From Marinobacter salarius (lineage in GTDB: Bacteria > Pseudomonadota > Gammaproteobacteria > Pseudomonadales > Oleiphilaceae), in assembly GCA_000831005.1 (NCBI GenBank), contig CP007152.1:2728001-2792000 (forward strand): a stretch of DNA of 64,000 bases, read 5' to 3'. The notes below the pieces were generated by a model. It was not told the origin of the DNA. It did not search any database and saw only the letters and a program-made list of their open reading frames with translations. Positions 23,594-34,664 of this stretch are shown piece by piece. How positions within the stretch are numbered: the first letter of the stretch is position 1; every line of letters begins with the position of its first letter. Made by a program: the position numbers and the translations under genes.

Positions 23594-24123
23594 GTGTCGA
23601 TAATCATGGGGGTGGACCCAGGGTCACGCATTACCGGTTACGGGATTGTCCGGGCCGAGGGCCGGGTGATCGAATATATTGACAGTGGATGCATCCGTGT
23701 CGGCGAGAAGCCCATGGCGGAACGCCTGCAAACCATCTTCCATAGTCTGGCAACGCTCATTGGCGAATACCGCCCCGAAGAATTCGCCATCGAGCAGGTA
23801 TTCATGGCCCGTAACCCGGATTCAGCGCTGAAGTTGGGGCAGGCCAGGGGGGCGGCGATTGTAGCGGCCGCCAACAGCGGTTTGCCGGTTCACGAGTATT
23901 CCGCCCGCCAGGTCAAGCAGGCGGTGGTGGGTAAAGGCGGCGCTGACAAGTCCCAGGTCCAGCATATGGTCCAGGTGTTGCTGGCCCTGTCTCGCAAGCC
24001 GCAGGCCGACGCCGCAGACGCCCTGGCGATTGCGCTGTGCCACGCCACATGAGCCAGAGCGTTGCCCGGCTGGCGTCCGGAGGTGGCGGAAAAGTGCGAA
24101 GTGGCCGGGTCCGAAGACAATAA
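23594..24123 (+). CDS. ruvC: Holliday junction endonuclease RuvC (frameshift near 24045)
   Basis: Resolves Holliday junctions together with RuvAB. The first catalytic Asp is in [17 protein letters not shown]; others are in the [24 protein letters not shown] and [14 protein letters not shown] regions. The GTG start at 23594 gives the family-like [10 protein letters not shown]. Directly after LCHA a missing C (CCACAT should be CCCACAT at 24045) truncates the reading; the restored tail [15 protein letters not shown]...RRQ gives 176 residues, the normal size. The end is 31 bases before ruvA. Confidence 0.93.
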
Positions 24124-24154
24124 CCAGACTCATTGAAGTCCAGGGAGAAACCCG

Positions 24155-24787
24155 TTGATTGGTCGTATCCGAGGCATCCTGATTGAAAAATCCCCCGCCC
24201 AGGCATTGGTGGAATGCGCCGGCCTGGGGTATGAAGTCGATATTCCCTACACCACCTTCTTTAACCTTCCTGAAACCGGCGACGAGCTGGTTCTCCACAC
24301 CCACTTTGTTGTTCGCGAGGACGCCCAGAGCCTCTACGGCTTCTCTTCACGGCTGGATCGGGACCTGTTCCGGTTGCTGATCAAGGTTAATGGGGTTGGT
24401 CCCAAGCTTGCCGCCGGGATTCTGTCGGGGTTGGATGCGAATCAGTTTATCCGCTGCGTTGAGGCTCGCGATGCTAATGCCCTGGTCAAGCTTCCCGGTG
24501 TTGGCAAGAAAACCGCCGAACGCCTGCTTATTGAAATGACAGATCGTATAGGGCAACTTGAAGGGCAGTTCACGCCAGCGTCGCCAAATGCGACGGTTAC
24601 CTCCGACTCAGCCAACGCGGGCATTGCCGCAGGTCATGACCCCAGGGAAGAGGCGGAAGCCGCCCTGATTGCCCTGGGTTACAAGCCGCAGGAGGCGTCC
24701 AAGGCGATCAGCAAAGTGGCGGAGGAGAGCATGTCGAGCCAGGAATTGATTCGGTTGGCGCTACGGGCAATGATTCCTGCCAGCTAA
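24155..24787 (+). CDS. ruvA: Holliday junction DNA-binding protein RuvA
   Basis: 210 residues. Tetrameric RuvA binds the four-way junction. It has the N-terminal OB domain (MIGRIRGILIEKSPAQALVECAGLGYEVDIP), paired helix-hairpin-helix motifs (VNGVGPKLAAGIL and LPGVGKKTAERLLIEM) and the C-terminal RuvB-contact domain (AEAALIALGYKPQEASKAI). Translation appears to start at TTG 24155, seven bases after GGAGA. ruvB follows after 162 bp. Confidence 0.96.
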   Translation: MIGRIRGILIEKSPAQALVECAGLGYEVDIPYTTFFNLPETGDELVLHTHFVVREDAQSLYGFSSRLDRDLFRLLIKVNGVGPKLAAGILSGLDANQFIRCVEARDANALVKLPGVGKKTAERLLIEMTDRIGQLEGQFTPASPNATVTSDSANAGIAAGHDPREEAEAALIALGYKPQEASKAISKVAEESMSSQELIRLALRAMIPAS

Positions 24788-24949
24788 TGGGTAACGGGCT
24801 GATTAAAAGAGTGTCATTAATCGCGTCCTGGCCCCATATGTGTAGAGAGCGTAACGTGACAGCAAAAGCGCCGTTTGTACAATTGGGGCATAATGAACCC
24901 GATACGAGTGTACAGGCATGTTGTTGATTTCCTCTGAGCGGGTAGTTCA

Positions 24950-25977
24950 ATGATTGAATCGGATCGCCTGATTACAGCCCAGGCCGGACAATACGAGGAA
25001 GTGCAGGATCGAGCGATCGTCCCGGTGTGCTTGCGGACTATGTTGGTCAGCCGGCTGTGCGGGAGCAGATGGAAATCTTCATTTCCGCCGCGCGGGGTCG
25101 CCAGGAGGCATTGGATCATGTGCTGATCTTTGGTCCGCCGGGGCTGGGCAAGACCACGCTTGCCAACATCATTGCCAATGAAATGGGTGTGTCGATTAAG
25201 ACCACATCCGGCCCGGTGTTGGAAAAAGCCGGTGATCTGGCCGCCATGCTGACCAACCTCGAAGAGGGTGATGTCCTCTTCATTGATGAAATTCATCGCC
25301 TCAGCGCCGCCGTGGAAGAAGTGCTCTACCCGGCGATGGAAGACTACCAACTGGATATCATGATTGGAGAGGGGCCGGCGGCCCGCTCCATCAAACTGGA
25401 CCTGCCCCCCTTTACCCTGGTGGGTGCGACGACACGCGCCGGGCTTCTGACGTCGCCGCTGCGGGATCGTTTCGGCATCGTCCAGCGCCTTGAGTTCTAT
25501 AACACCAAGGATCTGACGGATATTATTCTCCGTTCCGCGCGATTGTCATCGGTCGCTATCGACAACGGCGGTGCTTACGAAATTGCCCGTCGTTCCCGGG
25601 GAACACCCCGTATTGCCAATCGCCTGCTACGCAGAGTGCGTGACTTTGCTGAGGTAAAAGCGGATGGCAGCATTAGTGAGTCCATTGCGGACCAGGCACT
25701 GAACATGCTGAAAGTGGACGCCCAGGGGTTTGATCACATGGACCGGCGCCTGCTTTTGGCGATGATTGAAAAGTTTGATGGTGGCCCGGTCGGTGTCGAA
25801 AGTCTGGCAGCGGCGATCAGTGAAGAACGAGGCACTATCGAAGACGTTCTTGAGCCGTTCCTGATTCAGCAGGGTTTCATGGTACGTACGCCCCGTGGGC
25901 GTATGGTGACGTCCAATGCCTACCAGCATTTTGGTGTCGTGCCATCCGGTCCGGAACGGGAGGACCTGTTTGACTGA
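24950..25977 (+). CDS. ruvB: Holliday junction ATP-dependent helicase RuvB (frameshift at 25018)
   Basis: Hexameric branch-migration motor. The Walker A is [12 protein letters not shown], Walker [11 protein letters not shown], sensor [19 protein letters not shown], and the C-terminal winged helix ends [13 protein letters not shown]. The reading begins at ATG 24950 ([23 protein letters not shown]) but loses frame at 25018, where GATCGTCCC should be GATCCGTCCC, restoring [11 protein letters not shown]. Corrected length is 342, as expected. Its stop overlaps the TTG start of ybgC. Confidence 0.94.
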
Positions 25978-26413
25978 GCGTTATGATTCATCGGTCGGGT
26001 TGGCGGTTCGCGTGTACATCGAGGATACCGACGCCGGCGGTATCGTATACCACGCGAAGTACCTGCACTATATGGAGCGTGCCCGTACGGAGTGGGTTCG
26101 TCACAAGGGTGTCGGGCTTCGCGCCGGCCTGGCGGATAACATCAGTTACGTTGTCCAGCGCCTGTCGATTCACTACGGTGCTCCGGCCAGGCTCGACGAT
26201 GAGTTGCGAGTGACCGCGGAGCCAGTGGCGTTCGGCCGTGTATGGATGGATTTTCGTCAACGGGTTGTTCGCCGCTCCGACGACAAGGTACTGGCCTCGG
26301 CGGATGTGCGTGTGGCCTGTATAGCACTGGATTCCGGCCGGCCAAGACGCCTTCCGGTAAACATGCTGGAGTTGCTGGAAAGCAGCCTGAAAACCAATTC
26401 ACAAGTGGAATAA
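25970..26413 (+). CDS. ybgC: Tol-Pal associated acyl-CoA thioesterase YbgC
   Basis: 147 residues, 4HBT hotdog fold. [28 protein letters not shown] contains the catalytic Asp region of the 4-hydroxybenzoyl-CoA thioesterase family. The TTG at 25970 overlaps the ruvB stop and has GGGAGG upstream. It is the usual first gene of the tol-pal cluster; the enzyme is associated with phospholipid metabolism at the membrane, though its precise substrate is debated. Confidence 0.93.
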   Translation: MTERYDSSVGLAVRVYIEDTDAGGIVYHAKYLHYMERARTEWVRHKGVGLRAGLADNISYVVQRLSIHYGAPARLDDELRVTAEPVAFGRVWMDFRQRVVRRSDDKVLASADVRVACIALDSGRPRRLPVNMLELLESSLKTNSQVE

Positions 26414-26427
26414 TCCAGGAGTAAAAG

Positions 26428-27117
26428 GTGGAGTCAGAAGTTTCTGTTTGGTATCTCATCGCCAACGCCGGCGTGCTGGTTCAGCTGGTTATGCTGTTGC
26501 TTGCCCTGGCGTCCATTATCTCCTGGGCACTGATCTTCCAGCGCCTGAAGGTGTTCCGCAAGGCCAAGCAGGCCCAGTATGCGTTCGAGGAACGGTTCTG
26601 GTCCGGAATGGACCTGGGTCAGCTCTACCGGGAAGTGAACAGTAATCCGACGCCGTTCTCCGGCATGGAGTCGTTGTTCCGGGCTGGTTTCAAGGAATTT
26701 TCCCGTCTGCGCCAGCAAAGCCGGGATGCCGATGCCGTCATGGAAGGCACCCAGCGTGCGATGCGAGTGGCGTTTTCCCGCGAGCAGGAGCGGTTGGAGA
26801 TGCATTTGCCGTTTCTTGCAACGGTCGGCTCCACCAGCCCCTATGTCGGTCTGTTTGGCACGGTCTGGGGCATCATGAATTCGTTTCGGGGGCTGGCTCA
26901 GGTTCAGCAGGCGACCCTCGCCACGGTAGCCCCCGGTATTTCCGAGGCATTGATAGCAACGGCAATGGGCCTGTTTGCGGCCATCCCCGCGGTGATTGCC
27001 TATAACCGTTTCTCCGCTATTTCCGATGCGCTGCTGAAGAACTATGAAACCTTCGCCGATGAGTTTTCGAGCATCCTTCATCGCCGTGTACATAACAGCG
27101 AGCAGTCAGCCGCATGA
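26428..27117 (+). CDS. tolQ: Tol-Pal system inner-membrane protein TolQ
   Basis: 229 residues. Proton-channel component that with TolR energises TolA. The N-terminal transmembrane segment (ANAGVLVQLVMLLLALASII) and two further ones around LPFLATVGSTSPYVGLFGTVWGIM and GISEALIATAMGLFAAIPAVI carry the conserved ExbB/TolQ signatures. The start is GTG 26428 with AGGAG seven bases upstream. It lies 14 bases after ybgC. Confidence 0.96.
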   Translation: MESEVSVWYLIANAGVLVQLVMLLLALASIISWALIFQRLKVFRKAKQAQYAFEERFWSGMDLGQLYREVNSNPTPFSGMESLFRAGFKEFSRLRQQSRDADAVMEGTQRAMRVAFSREQERLEMHLPFLATVGSTSPYVGLFGTVWGIMNSFRGLAQVQQATLATVAPGISEALIATAMGLFAAIPAVIAYNRFSAISDALLKNYETFADEFSSILHRRVHNSEQSAA

Positions 27118-27160
27118 GGATGGCAGCCAGTAACGGACCGCCAGTCGGGAGAGCAGAAAC

Positions 27161-27606
<446 letters not shown>

Positions 27607-27627
27607 GTACAGAGCAGGCAGGTTTTT

Positions 27628-28659
27628 GTGAGAGGTCATGAGCGTGATGTAACCAACACGGGCCAGCCGCCCTGGAAGTCGCCCGTGGCTCTGTCAATCC
27701 TGCTGCATGGGTTGATCCTGGGCGTGGCCTTGGCCGGATGGACGTGGACCAATCCCTCGGAGGATCCGCCGCCGCCCAGTATTTCTGCGCGCCTGATCAC
27801 TCCGAACGAGCCCGAACCCAGTCCGGTGACGGAACCGGTTGATGAACCGGATCGTGATGAAGAACGCAGGCAGGAGGAAGAGCGGAAGCGTAAGGAAGAA
27901 GCCGAACGTCGAAAGGCCGAAGAGGAACGCGAACGGGAAGAGGCTCGCCGCATCCAGCAGGAGAAAGAGCGCAAGCAGGAACAGCAGCGCCAGGAAGAGG
28001 CGGCGAAGCGCGAACGTGAACAGCAGCGCAAAGCGGAAGAGGCTGCCCGCCAGAAGGCTGCTGCTGAAGCCAAGGAGCGTGAACGTCAAAAGGCCGAGGA
28101 AGAAAAGCGTCGCCAGGAAGAGGCTGCCCGGAAGGCCGCAGAGGAAAAACGCCGTGCGGAGGAGCAGCGCCGCAAGGAAGAAGCTGAGCGCAAGGCGAGG
28201 GAAGAGCGAGAGCGCCAGGAAGCTGAACGGAAACGCAAGGAGCGTGAGCGGCGTCTGAAAGAACAGCAACTTGAAGCCCTGGCGGAAGAAGCCCAGCAGG
28301 AACGCGAGGCGGAGGAGCGCCGTAAGAGGGAGGCGGCTGCCGCTAAAGCGCGCGAAGCGCAGATGCTGACGGAAAGCCAGAAATATCAGGCGCTGATTCG
28401 TGAACGATTGAGCCAGGCCTGGTATCCGCCATCATCGGCAACCGAGGAGATGACTGCGCGGCTTCAGATCACTTTGCTACCGACTGGTGAACTTGCCTCG
28501 GTAAAGCTTGTCTCCACCAGTGGCAACACGGCATTCGACAATTCGGCGCTGGGCGCGGTTAAGTCGTTGAATCGTTATCCGATTCCCGATGATCGGGACA
28601 CGTTTGAAAAGTATTTTCGCCAGTTTACGATTGAGTTCAATCCTCGGCGGTTGAGATAA
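27628..28659 (+). CDS. tolA: Tol-Pal system protein TolA
   Basis: 343 residues. A single N-terminal membrane anchor (SPVALSILLHGLILGVALAG) is followed by ~190 residues rich in Glu, Arg, Lys and Ala (about residues 65-255), the long coiled-coil domain II spanning the periplasm. The C-terminal TonB-like domain begins near KYQALIRERLSQAWYPP and ends YFRQFTIEFNPRRLR. GTG start at 27628. The low-complexity section generates long spurious open frames on both strands that are not genes. Confidence 0.95.
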   Translation: MRGHERDVTNTGQPPWKSPVALSILLHGLILGVALAGWTWTNPSEDPPPPSISARLITPNEPEPSPVTEPVDEPDRDEERRQEEERKRKEEAERRKAEEEREREEARRIQQEKERKQEQQRQEEAAKREREQQRKAEEAARQKAAAEAKERERQKAEEEKRRQEEAARKAAEEKRRAEEQRRKEEAERKAREERERQEAERKRKERERRLKEQQLEALAEEAQQEREAEERRKREAAAAKAREAQMLTESQKYQALIRERLSQAWYPPSSATEEMTARLQITLLPTGELASVKLVSTSGNTAFDNSALGAVKSLNRYPIPDDRDTFEKYFRQFTIEFNPRRLR

Positions 28660-28664
28660 GGACA

Positions 28665-30004
28665 ATGGGAAATCAAATGACGAACCGGAGTACTAAAGGC
28701 ACAACCCCAACCGGCATGGTAATGACATGGTTGCTGATGCTGGCGGTGATGATAGGGAGCAGTCCGGCGGCCCACGCAGAGCTGTTGATCCGAATCACGG
28801 AGGGTGCGGATTCGGCCATCCCGGTCGCCGTGGTCCCATTCGCTGAATCCGGCACCATGCCGTCCGGCGATAAGATCAGCAGTATCATCCGCGACGACCT
28901 CACCATGAGCGGTGAATTCAAGCCACTGCCACCAGAGAAAATGCTCAGCCTGCCGTCAAAGGGTGATGAGGTCTATTTTCGCGACTGGCGACTTCTGGGG
29001 CAGCGTTACGTTCTGGTCGGTCAGTTGACACGTACCGGCGACAAGATTGAAGCCCGGTATGAGTTGTACGATGTGAACCGCGAGGAGCGGATCCTTGGGG
29101 CAACGGCGTCCTCATCGGTGAACAGCACACGGAGCCTTGCCCACCACATCAGTGACAAGGTCTATGAGGCTATCACCGGGGTGCCGGGCGCATTTTCTAC
29201 CAAGCTGGCCTACGTCACGCTTCAGCGATCCGGTGGCAAAGCCCTGTATCGGCTGCAGGTCAGTGACGTGGATGGCAAAAGGGCCAAGGTCAGGCTGGAA
29301 AGCGATGAACCCATTTTGTCACCAGCCTGGTCGCCCGACGGTAAGAGGCTTGCCTATGTGTCGTTTGAAACCGGTAAGCCTGCAATCTATATCCACGAGC
29401 TTTCATCGGGCAACCGCACGCGGATCGCGGACTTCCGGGGTTTGAATTCAGCTCCCGCATGGGGCCCGGATGGTCGGTCGTTGCTTATGACCCTGTCGAA
29501 GGACGGCAATGCCGAGGTCTACAAGATGGATATTCAGAGTCGCTCGCTCAAGCGGCTGACCAATCACTGGTCTATTGATACTGAGCCCACCTGGATCATA
29601 CGGGTGAAGGTTTCTTCTTTACGTCTGATCGTTCCGGTGGGCCGCAGATCTACCACAAGTCCAGTGAGAGTGCGGAACCCCGCAGGATTACCTTCGGTAG
29701 CCGCTACAATGCCCGCCCGCGGCCAGACAATGACGGCAAGTACGTCTACTATGTGCATCAGAGAGACAAGGCGTTTCATATAGCACGGACTAACTTGCAG
29801 ACGGAGGAAGAAACGATTCTCACTCGAACTGAGTCCGATGAATCGCCCAGTGTTTCGCCCAATGGCCGGATGTTGATCTATGCAACCAAGCAGGGCAGCG
29901 ACAGTGTACTAACTGTAATTGCCGCGGATGGCGGAGCGGCCTATAGTCTGCCGGCCTCGGAGGGTGATGTGCGTGAACCGGCATGGTCACCGATCGTCAA
30001 GTAA
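28665..30004 (+). CDS. tolB: Tol-Pal system periplasmic protein TolB (frameshift at 29595)
   Basis: A signal peptide (WLLMLAVMIGSSPAAHA) precedes the N-terminal domain (ITEGADSAIPVAVVPF) and a six-bladed propeller with repeated SPAWSPDGKRLAYVSFE and SAPAWGPDGRSLLMT units. At 29595 one base is missing in EPTW-(S)-HTGEGFFFTSDRSGGPQIY; correction joins to the last blade PSVSPNGRMLIYATKQ and a normal end, 446 residues. Start could be ATG 28665 or ATG 28677; neither has an ideal ribosome site. The stop of tolA is 5 bases upstream. Confidence 0.94.
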
Positions 30005-30076
30005 ACCGGAACTCCGAACAGAACAGGTTCGTTTGCATTAACGTACAACAGACTCTCAAAAAGGAAGGAAGTGATT

Positions 30077-30655
30077 ATGAACGTATCAGCTCACCACAAA
30101 TTATTCGCCATGGTAATGTCTCTTGGTCTGATCGCCGGTTGCAGCAGCACCGGTGAGACCACTGAAGACGGTGCGTACGGTTCCGATGTCTCTGCTGTCG
30201 ACCAGGAAGGTGGCAGCACTGTTTATGGCGGCGATGATGACGGCGGTGTGTCTTCATCCGAGATGAGCGAAGAGCAGCGTCGTGAAGCGGAAGCTCGTGC
30301 TGCGCGGGCGGAAGAAGCCGCCATGCGCGAAATCACCACCTTCTACTTTGATTTTGATACCTCCGAAATCAAAACTGAAGCCCGCGATGTGCTGGTGGCC
30401 CACGCCCGGTTCCTGCAAGCCAATCCGGGGCAGAATGTCCGTATTGAAGGGCATGCTGATGAGCGCGGCACCAAAGAATACAACCTCGCATTGGGCGAGC
30501 GTCGTGCCAACGCCATCGAGCGTTTCCTGATCGTGAACGGTGCTTCCCGCGGCCAGACGGAAACCATCAGCTACGGTGAAGAAAAGCCGGCAGTGATGGG
30601 TTCCAGTGAGAGCGCGTGGGCCCAGAACCGTCGCGTTGAACTCGTTTTCCAGTAA
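30077..30655 (+). CDS. pal: Peptidoglycan-associated lipoprotein Pal
   Basis: 192 residues. The lipobox LIAGC gives a lipidated N-terminal Cys near residue 23. An acidic Gly/Ser linker is followed by an OmpA-like domain with TFYFDFDTSEIK and VRIEGHADERGTKEYNLALGERRA, which binds meso-diaminopimelate of peptidoglycan. The ATG at 30077 has GAAGGAA six bases upstream. Pal completes the outer-membrane side of the Tol-Pal bridge. Confidence 0.96.
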   Translation: MNVSAHHKLFAMVMSLGLIAGCSSTGETTEDGAYGSDVSAVDQEGGSTVYGGDDDGGVSSSEMSEEQRREAEARAARAEEAAMREITTFYFDFDTSEIKTEARDVLVAHARFLQANPGQNVRIEGHADERGTKEYNLALGERRANAIERFLIVNGASRGQTETISYGEEKPAVMGSSESAWAQNRRVELVFQ

Positions 30656-30667
30656 CAGGCGAACCCC

Positions 30668-31452
30668 ATGAGACATCTGCTCATGGCGACAGTGATGCTC
30701 CCGCTTGCCTTCGGGCATGCGGGCGGCGCGCTGGCGCAATCCGTTTCTCCAGCGTTCCAGGACAATGCGTCCGAGGCAGAACGCAAGGCTGGCAACAGTC
30801 AGGCCAATGCGGAACTGTTCTACATGATTCAGCAACTGCAGGGCGAGGTTCGTCGATTGCAGGGGCGGGTCGAAGAGCAGCGCAACCTCATTGATCGGCT
30901 TACCAAGCAGTCACGGGACCGCTACATCGACCTTGACCAGCGAATTCTGAAACTCTCTGAAAAGGTCTCGGAAGCACCAGCGACGAGCTCAGCGAGCTCA
31001 GAGGGTGCAGCCGATTCGGCTGAGGCAGCGGGAAATTCGGGGGTGAAAACCAGAATCTACCGGCAGCTTCCGACAAGGAGCGAACGGAATACCAGAAAAT
31101 CCAGACTCTGATCCATCAGGAAAAGAACTACGACCAGGCGATCAACGGGTTGTACGACTTCATTGATGAGTATGAGGAAGGGGACCTGACGGTCAACGCC
31201 TATTATTGGCTGGGCGAAGTGTACCTCGTTGAGGAGCAGCTCGAACAGGCGCGGCAGGCGTTCACCATCGTTGCAACCCGTTATGGAGATCATCGCAAGG
31301 CGCCGGACGCTGTTTACAAGCTTGGCGTGACCCTGGACCGGCTTGGCGACAAGGAGCAGGCTCGCGGGCGTATGGAAACCGTGGTCCGCGACTATCCGAA
31401 TACCAGCGCTGCTGAGTTGGCCAAGAAGTACCTCGACTCCAGTAACGGCTGA
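30668..31452 (+). CDS. cpoB: Cell division coordinator CpoB / YbgF (frameshift at 31038-31042)
   Basis: A signal peptide ends at GGALA|QS. It is followed by a trimerising coiled coil (AELFYMIQQLQGEVRRLQGRVEEQRN) and C-terminal TPR repeats (NAYYWLGEVYLVEEQLEQARQAF and APDAVYKLGVTLDRLG). In the linker a run of five G at 31038-31042 should be six; with that base the product is 261 residues, the usual length. CpoB links the Tol machine to PBP1B during constriction. It is the last protein gene before the tRNA pair. Confidence 0.93.
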
Positions 31453-31496
31453 TCGTGCTTGCCACGAAGAATGTTGAGAAACCTGGGAATTAGGGG

Positions 31497-31524
31497 TTGA
31501 TCGGCGCTGAAAAATCATTACTAT
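31497..31524 (+). promoter_or_regulatory. Probable promoter of the tRNA-Lys pair
   Basis: TTGATC (31497-31502) and TACTAT (31519-31524) with a 16-bp spacer; transcription would start near 31531, seven bases before the first tRNA. Both boxes match four of six consensus positions or better. Confidence 0.5.
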
Positions 31525-31537
31525 ATGCGCCTCGTTT

Positions 31538-31613
31538 GGGTCGTTAGCTCAGTTGGTAGAGCAGTTGGCTTTTAACCAATTGGTCGAAGGTTCGAATCCT
31601 TCACGACCCACCA
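31538..31613 (+). tRNA. tRNA-Lys (anticodon TTT), copy 1
   Basis: 76 nt including an encoded CCA. Acceptor GGGTCGT pairs with ACGACCC; D arm AGCTCAGTTGGTAGAGC; anticodon loop CTTTTAA in the stem TTGGC...CCAA; T arm with GGTTCGAATCC. It is identical base for base to copy 2. Confidence 0.98.
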
Positions 31614-31679
31614 AATTACGAACGAGGCGGTGGACTGAGTCGTCGCGTTGTTCTGGTCCGGATTCGGGCCGACAGTTAT

Positions 31680-31755
31680 GGGTCGTTAGCTCAGTTGGTA
31701 GAGCAGTTGGCTTTTAACCAATTGGTCGAAGGTTCGAATCCTTCACGACCCACCA
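31680..31755 (+). tRNA. tRNA-Lys (anticodon TTT), copy 2
   Basis: Identical 76-nt gene separated by 66 bp from the first copy, with encoded CCA. The 66-bp spacer shows no other gene. A short hairpin and a strong terminator follow within 60 bp, so both are probably made from one transcript. Confidence 0.98.
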
Positions 31756-31786
31756 ATAGAACAGGAAGCCAAAGTGGCTCCTGTCG

Positions 31787-31815
31787 AAAAAAGAGCCTTC
31801 GGGCTCTTTTTTTTT
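31787..31815 (+). terminator. Rho-independent terminator after the tRNA-Lys pair
   Basis: GAGCC-TTCG-GGCTC (31793-31806) with six A before and nine T after; the UUCG tetraloop is especially stable. A second stem, ACAGGAAGCC with GGCTCCTGT, lies just upstream. Confidence 0.95.
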
Positions 31816-31969
31816 GGGTATACGGTCATACATCTGTGATAGTGGGCGTAGTTAAAAGGGTGCGTGTAAGTAACCTAAGCAAAACTCTGTGACAGCAGGG
31901 TGTCAGCCCAGTGAAAGTCGTGGCCGAAGTGATATACTTCCGACGTTAACGCAATACAGAGATGCAGTA

Positions 31970-33031
31970 ATGACGCGAGTTGAAGACCGTATTCTCGTTC
32001 AGGAACATCTGGCACACCAGGCGGAGCCAAAGACCCTGAGCGACGACGAGAAAGCCAACCTTGAGTCCCGTATTCGAGCAGCGCTGAAAGCGCAGGATGC
32101 GGTGCTCGTGGCTCATTACTACACTGACCCTGACATTCAACGCCTGGCGGAGGAAACCGGCGGCTGTGTTGCCGATTCGCTGGAAATGGCCCGGTTTGGC
32201 AACCAGCACAAAGCGTCAACCGTGGTCGTGGCAGGTGTCCGTTTCATGGGCGAAACCGCCAAGATTCTGAACCCGGAAAAACGTGTGCTGATGCCCACGC
32301 TGGAGGCCACCTGTTCACTGGATATTGGCTGCCCCGCGGACGAATTCTCGGCCTTTTGCGACCAGCACCCCGACCGTACCGTTGTGGTCTACGCCAATAC
32401 CTCCGCAGCGGTGAAGGCAAGGGCGGACTGGGTGGTTACCTCCAGTTGTGCTCAGGCCATTGTGGAGTCGCTGGATGCCCGTGGTGAAAAAATACTCTGG
32501 GCCCCGGACAAACATTTGGGCCATTACGTGCAGAAAACCACCGGTGCGGATGTGTTGCTCTGGGATGGTTCATGCATCGTACATGAAGAGTTCAAGTACC
32601 GGGGGCTGGAGGATCTGAAAGCGCTGTATCCGGATGCGGCGGTTCTGGTGCACCCTGAGTCGCCCAACGCGGTGGTCGAGATGGCCGATGTTGTCGGTTC
32701 GACCTCTCAGCTGATTCATGCGGTACAGACGCTGCCCAACGATCAGTTTATTGTTGCCACCGACAACGGCATTTTCTACAAGATGCAGCAGTTGGCCCCC
32801 AACAAGACCTTGATTGAGGCGCCAACAGCCGGAAACGGCGCCACCTGTCGTAGCTGCGCCCATTGCCCGTGGATGGCGATGAATGGCCTCGAGAACCTGC
32901 TGTCGGTGATTGAGAACGGCGACCAGGAGGTTCATGTGGACCCATCGTTGCGGGAGGATGCGTTGAGGCCGCTTCAGCGAATGCTGGATTTCACCGCCGA
33001 GATGAATCTGAAGGCCGCCGGCAACGCCTGA
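31970..33031 (+). CDS. nadA: Quinolinate synthase NadA
   Basis: 353 residues. Condenses iminoaspartate with dihydroxyacetone phosphate to quinolinate for NAD synthesis, using a 4Fe-4S cluster. The three cluster-region cysteines are visible in [20 protein letters not shown] and [13 protein letters not shown]; substrate-binding HYYTDPDIQ is also present. I chose the ATG at 31970; the frame is open further but without similarity. A TATACT at 31933-31938 with GTGAAA 16 bases upstream is a plausible promoter. It converges on bepA with two bases between stops. Confidence 0.95.
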   Translation: MTRVEDRILVQEHLAHQAEPKTLSDDEKANLESRIRAALKAQDAVLVAHYYTDPDIQRLAEETGGCVADSLEMARFGNQHKASTVVVAGVRFMGETAKILNPEKRVLMPTLEATCSLDIGCPADEFSAFCDQHPDRTVVVYANTSAAVKARADWVVTSSCAQAIVESLDARGEKILWAPDKHLGHYVQKTTGADVLLWDGSCIVHEEFKYRGLEDLKALYPDAAVLVHPESPNAVVEMADVVGSTSQLIHAVQTLPNDQFIVATDNGIFYKMQQLAPNKTLIEAPTAGNGATCRSCAHCPWMAMNGLENLLSVIENGDQEVHVDPSLREDALRPLQRMLDFTAEMNLKAAGNA

Positions 33032-33033
33032 CG

Positions 33034-34511
33034 TCAGCTGCGGCGCTGGTTCAGCCGCTCTGACACCTGCGACAATCGTTCGGTCACGATTTGGCGCAAT
33101 GGCGCTCCGGCGGGGAGTCTTTCCTGGGCCTGCCGCAACTGGCGCTGGGCTGCCTCAAGGTCGCCCATCAGGATATCGTATTCGGCCCTCGCCCGGTGCA
33201 CCCCAACGATGTTGCGCGCCAACCCTTCGGCTTCCGCCAGCCTCAGCCAGAGATGCTCTTTCTTCGGCAGTTCCCGCGTCAGTCTGTGGAGGTATTCGGC
33301 GGCACGTTCGCCGTTACCCGCCGCGGTTTCCAGGTGTGCGAGCATGTCGGTAATCGGGTAGTTGCCGGGGTTCCTTGCAAGGGCTTCGGAAAGCAGGCTG
33401 CGAGCTTCGTTGAGCTTGTCCTGCTCAATCAGCGCCTCTGCGAGTGTCACCTGATAGGTGATGCGCCCCGGTGTTCCATCGAGCAGCCTTTCAAGCTCAA
33501 TAATCGCCTCACTCTGGTTTCCATTTCTCAGCAACGCCACCGCCAGGCCGTAGCGAATGGCATCCGGCTTTTCGGTGTCCGAACGGTTCAGGTAGTCCTT
33601 GAACGTTTCCACAGCGATGTCTGCGGACTTTGCGTATCGAACCTGAAGCCGGGATCGAACCAGATGATACTCCTGGGCATCGGCCACATCCCTGCGAGGG
33701 TATTGTTCGGCGCGGTTGCGGGTGTCGGATACACGATTCTGCGTCAGCGGGTGGGTGGACAGGTACTCCGGAACCCGGTTTCCCTGCAGGCGGTTCTGTC
33801 GCATCATGATCTCGAACATTTCCGGCATCCCTCTCGGGTCCATGCCGGAGCTGGCCAGTATGTCCATGCCAACCCGGTCAGCTTCCTGTTCATGGGCCCG
33901 GCTATAAGCCAACATATTCTGTACTGCCAGTGCCTGGGTGCCTGCGATGGCCGCTATGCCGACATCCGACTGGGTAACCGCTGAGAGGATGATGCCGGCG
34001 ATCATGCCGGCAATGGTCAACGGGGCGCTGGTTTCCTGTTGCTCCAGGCGCCTGGCGAAATGGCGCTGGCTCAGGTGCGCCAGTTCGTGGGCCAGAACCG
34101 AGGCAAACTGTTGCTCACTCTCGGCATTCAGGAACAGGCCGCCATTAACGCCGACGACATTGCCGGGGACCGCAAAGGCATTGATGTCGGGGCTGTCGAT
34201 GATCGCCAGCGTGAGGTCGCTGCTACTCAGAGGTGCCGAGGGTACGAGGCGATAAATGATCGAGTTCAGGTAGTCCTGGACCAGGGCATCGGTGATCTGA
34301 GGGGCGGATCGCCGGATGGATGTCATCACTTGACGCCCGATATCCGTTTCCTGGCGCTCAGAGATAAGCCACCACCGGCGCCACCAATGGACGGGAGTGT
34401 GCTATCCGACGATTGTGCCGAGGCCTGGCTGACCGTCAGTGAAAACGCCAGGGCAAAGGCGGATGCCAGGGTGCCTGGCCGTTGAGTTCGGCGGCGGTTT
34501 GTTACAGTCAT
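33034..34511 (-). CDS. bepA: Periplasmic M48 metalloprotease/chaperone BepA (YfgC) family (frameshift near 34353)
   Basis: Outer-membrane assembly quality-control protease. The zinc motif HELAH is in VLAHELAHLSQRHFARRLE, the third ligand in EQEADRVGMDIL, and a C-terminal TPR array covers roughly the last 220 residues. A signal peptide (LASAFALAFSLTVSQASAQ) is encoded upstream, but the frame breaks at 34353, where one G is missing on the plus strand; corrected junction SLSAQETDIGRQVMTSIRRSAPQ. Total 492 residues, like E. coli BepA. The start has a weak Shine-Dalgarno. Confidence 0.92.
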
Positions 34512-34664
34512 GAATAGGCGATGTCCGTTGTCATGGGGTTCTCTCTGACAGCATTGTGCCACCGAAAGTTCTTTCGGGGTTCGTCTGTTACGATTGAGGT
34601 GCAATACAGTACACTGTGGGCATAATGCCGGCTCCTGTTTTGAACATACGGATGCCTTATCGCC

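Noticed and set aside
27694..28269. Leu/Phe-rich minus-strand frame that looks like a membrane protein
   Set aside because: It is the complement of the Glu/Lys/Arg/Ala repeats of TolA; the hydrophobicity is an artefact of antisense reading.
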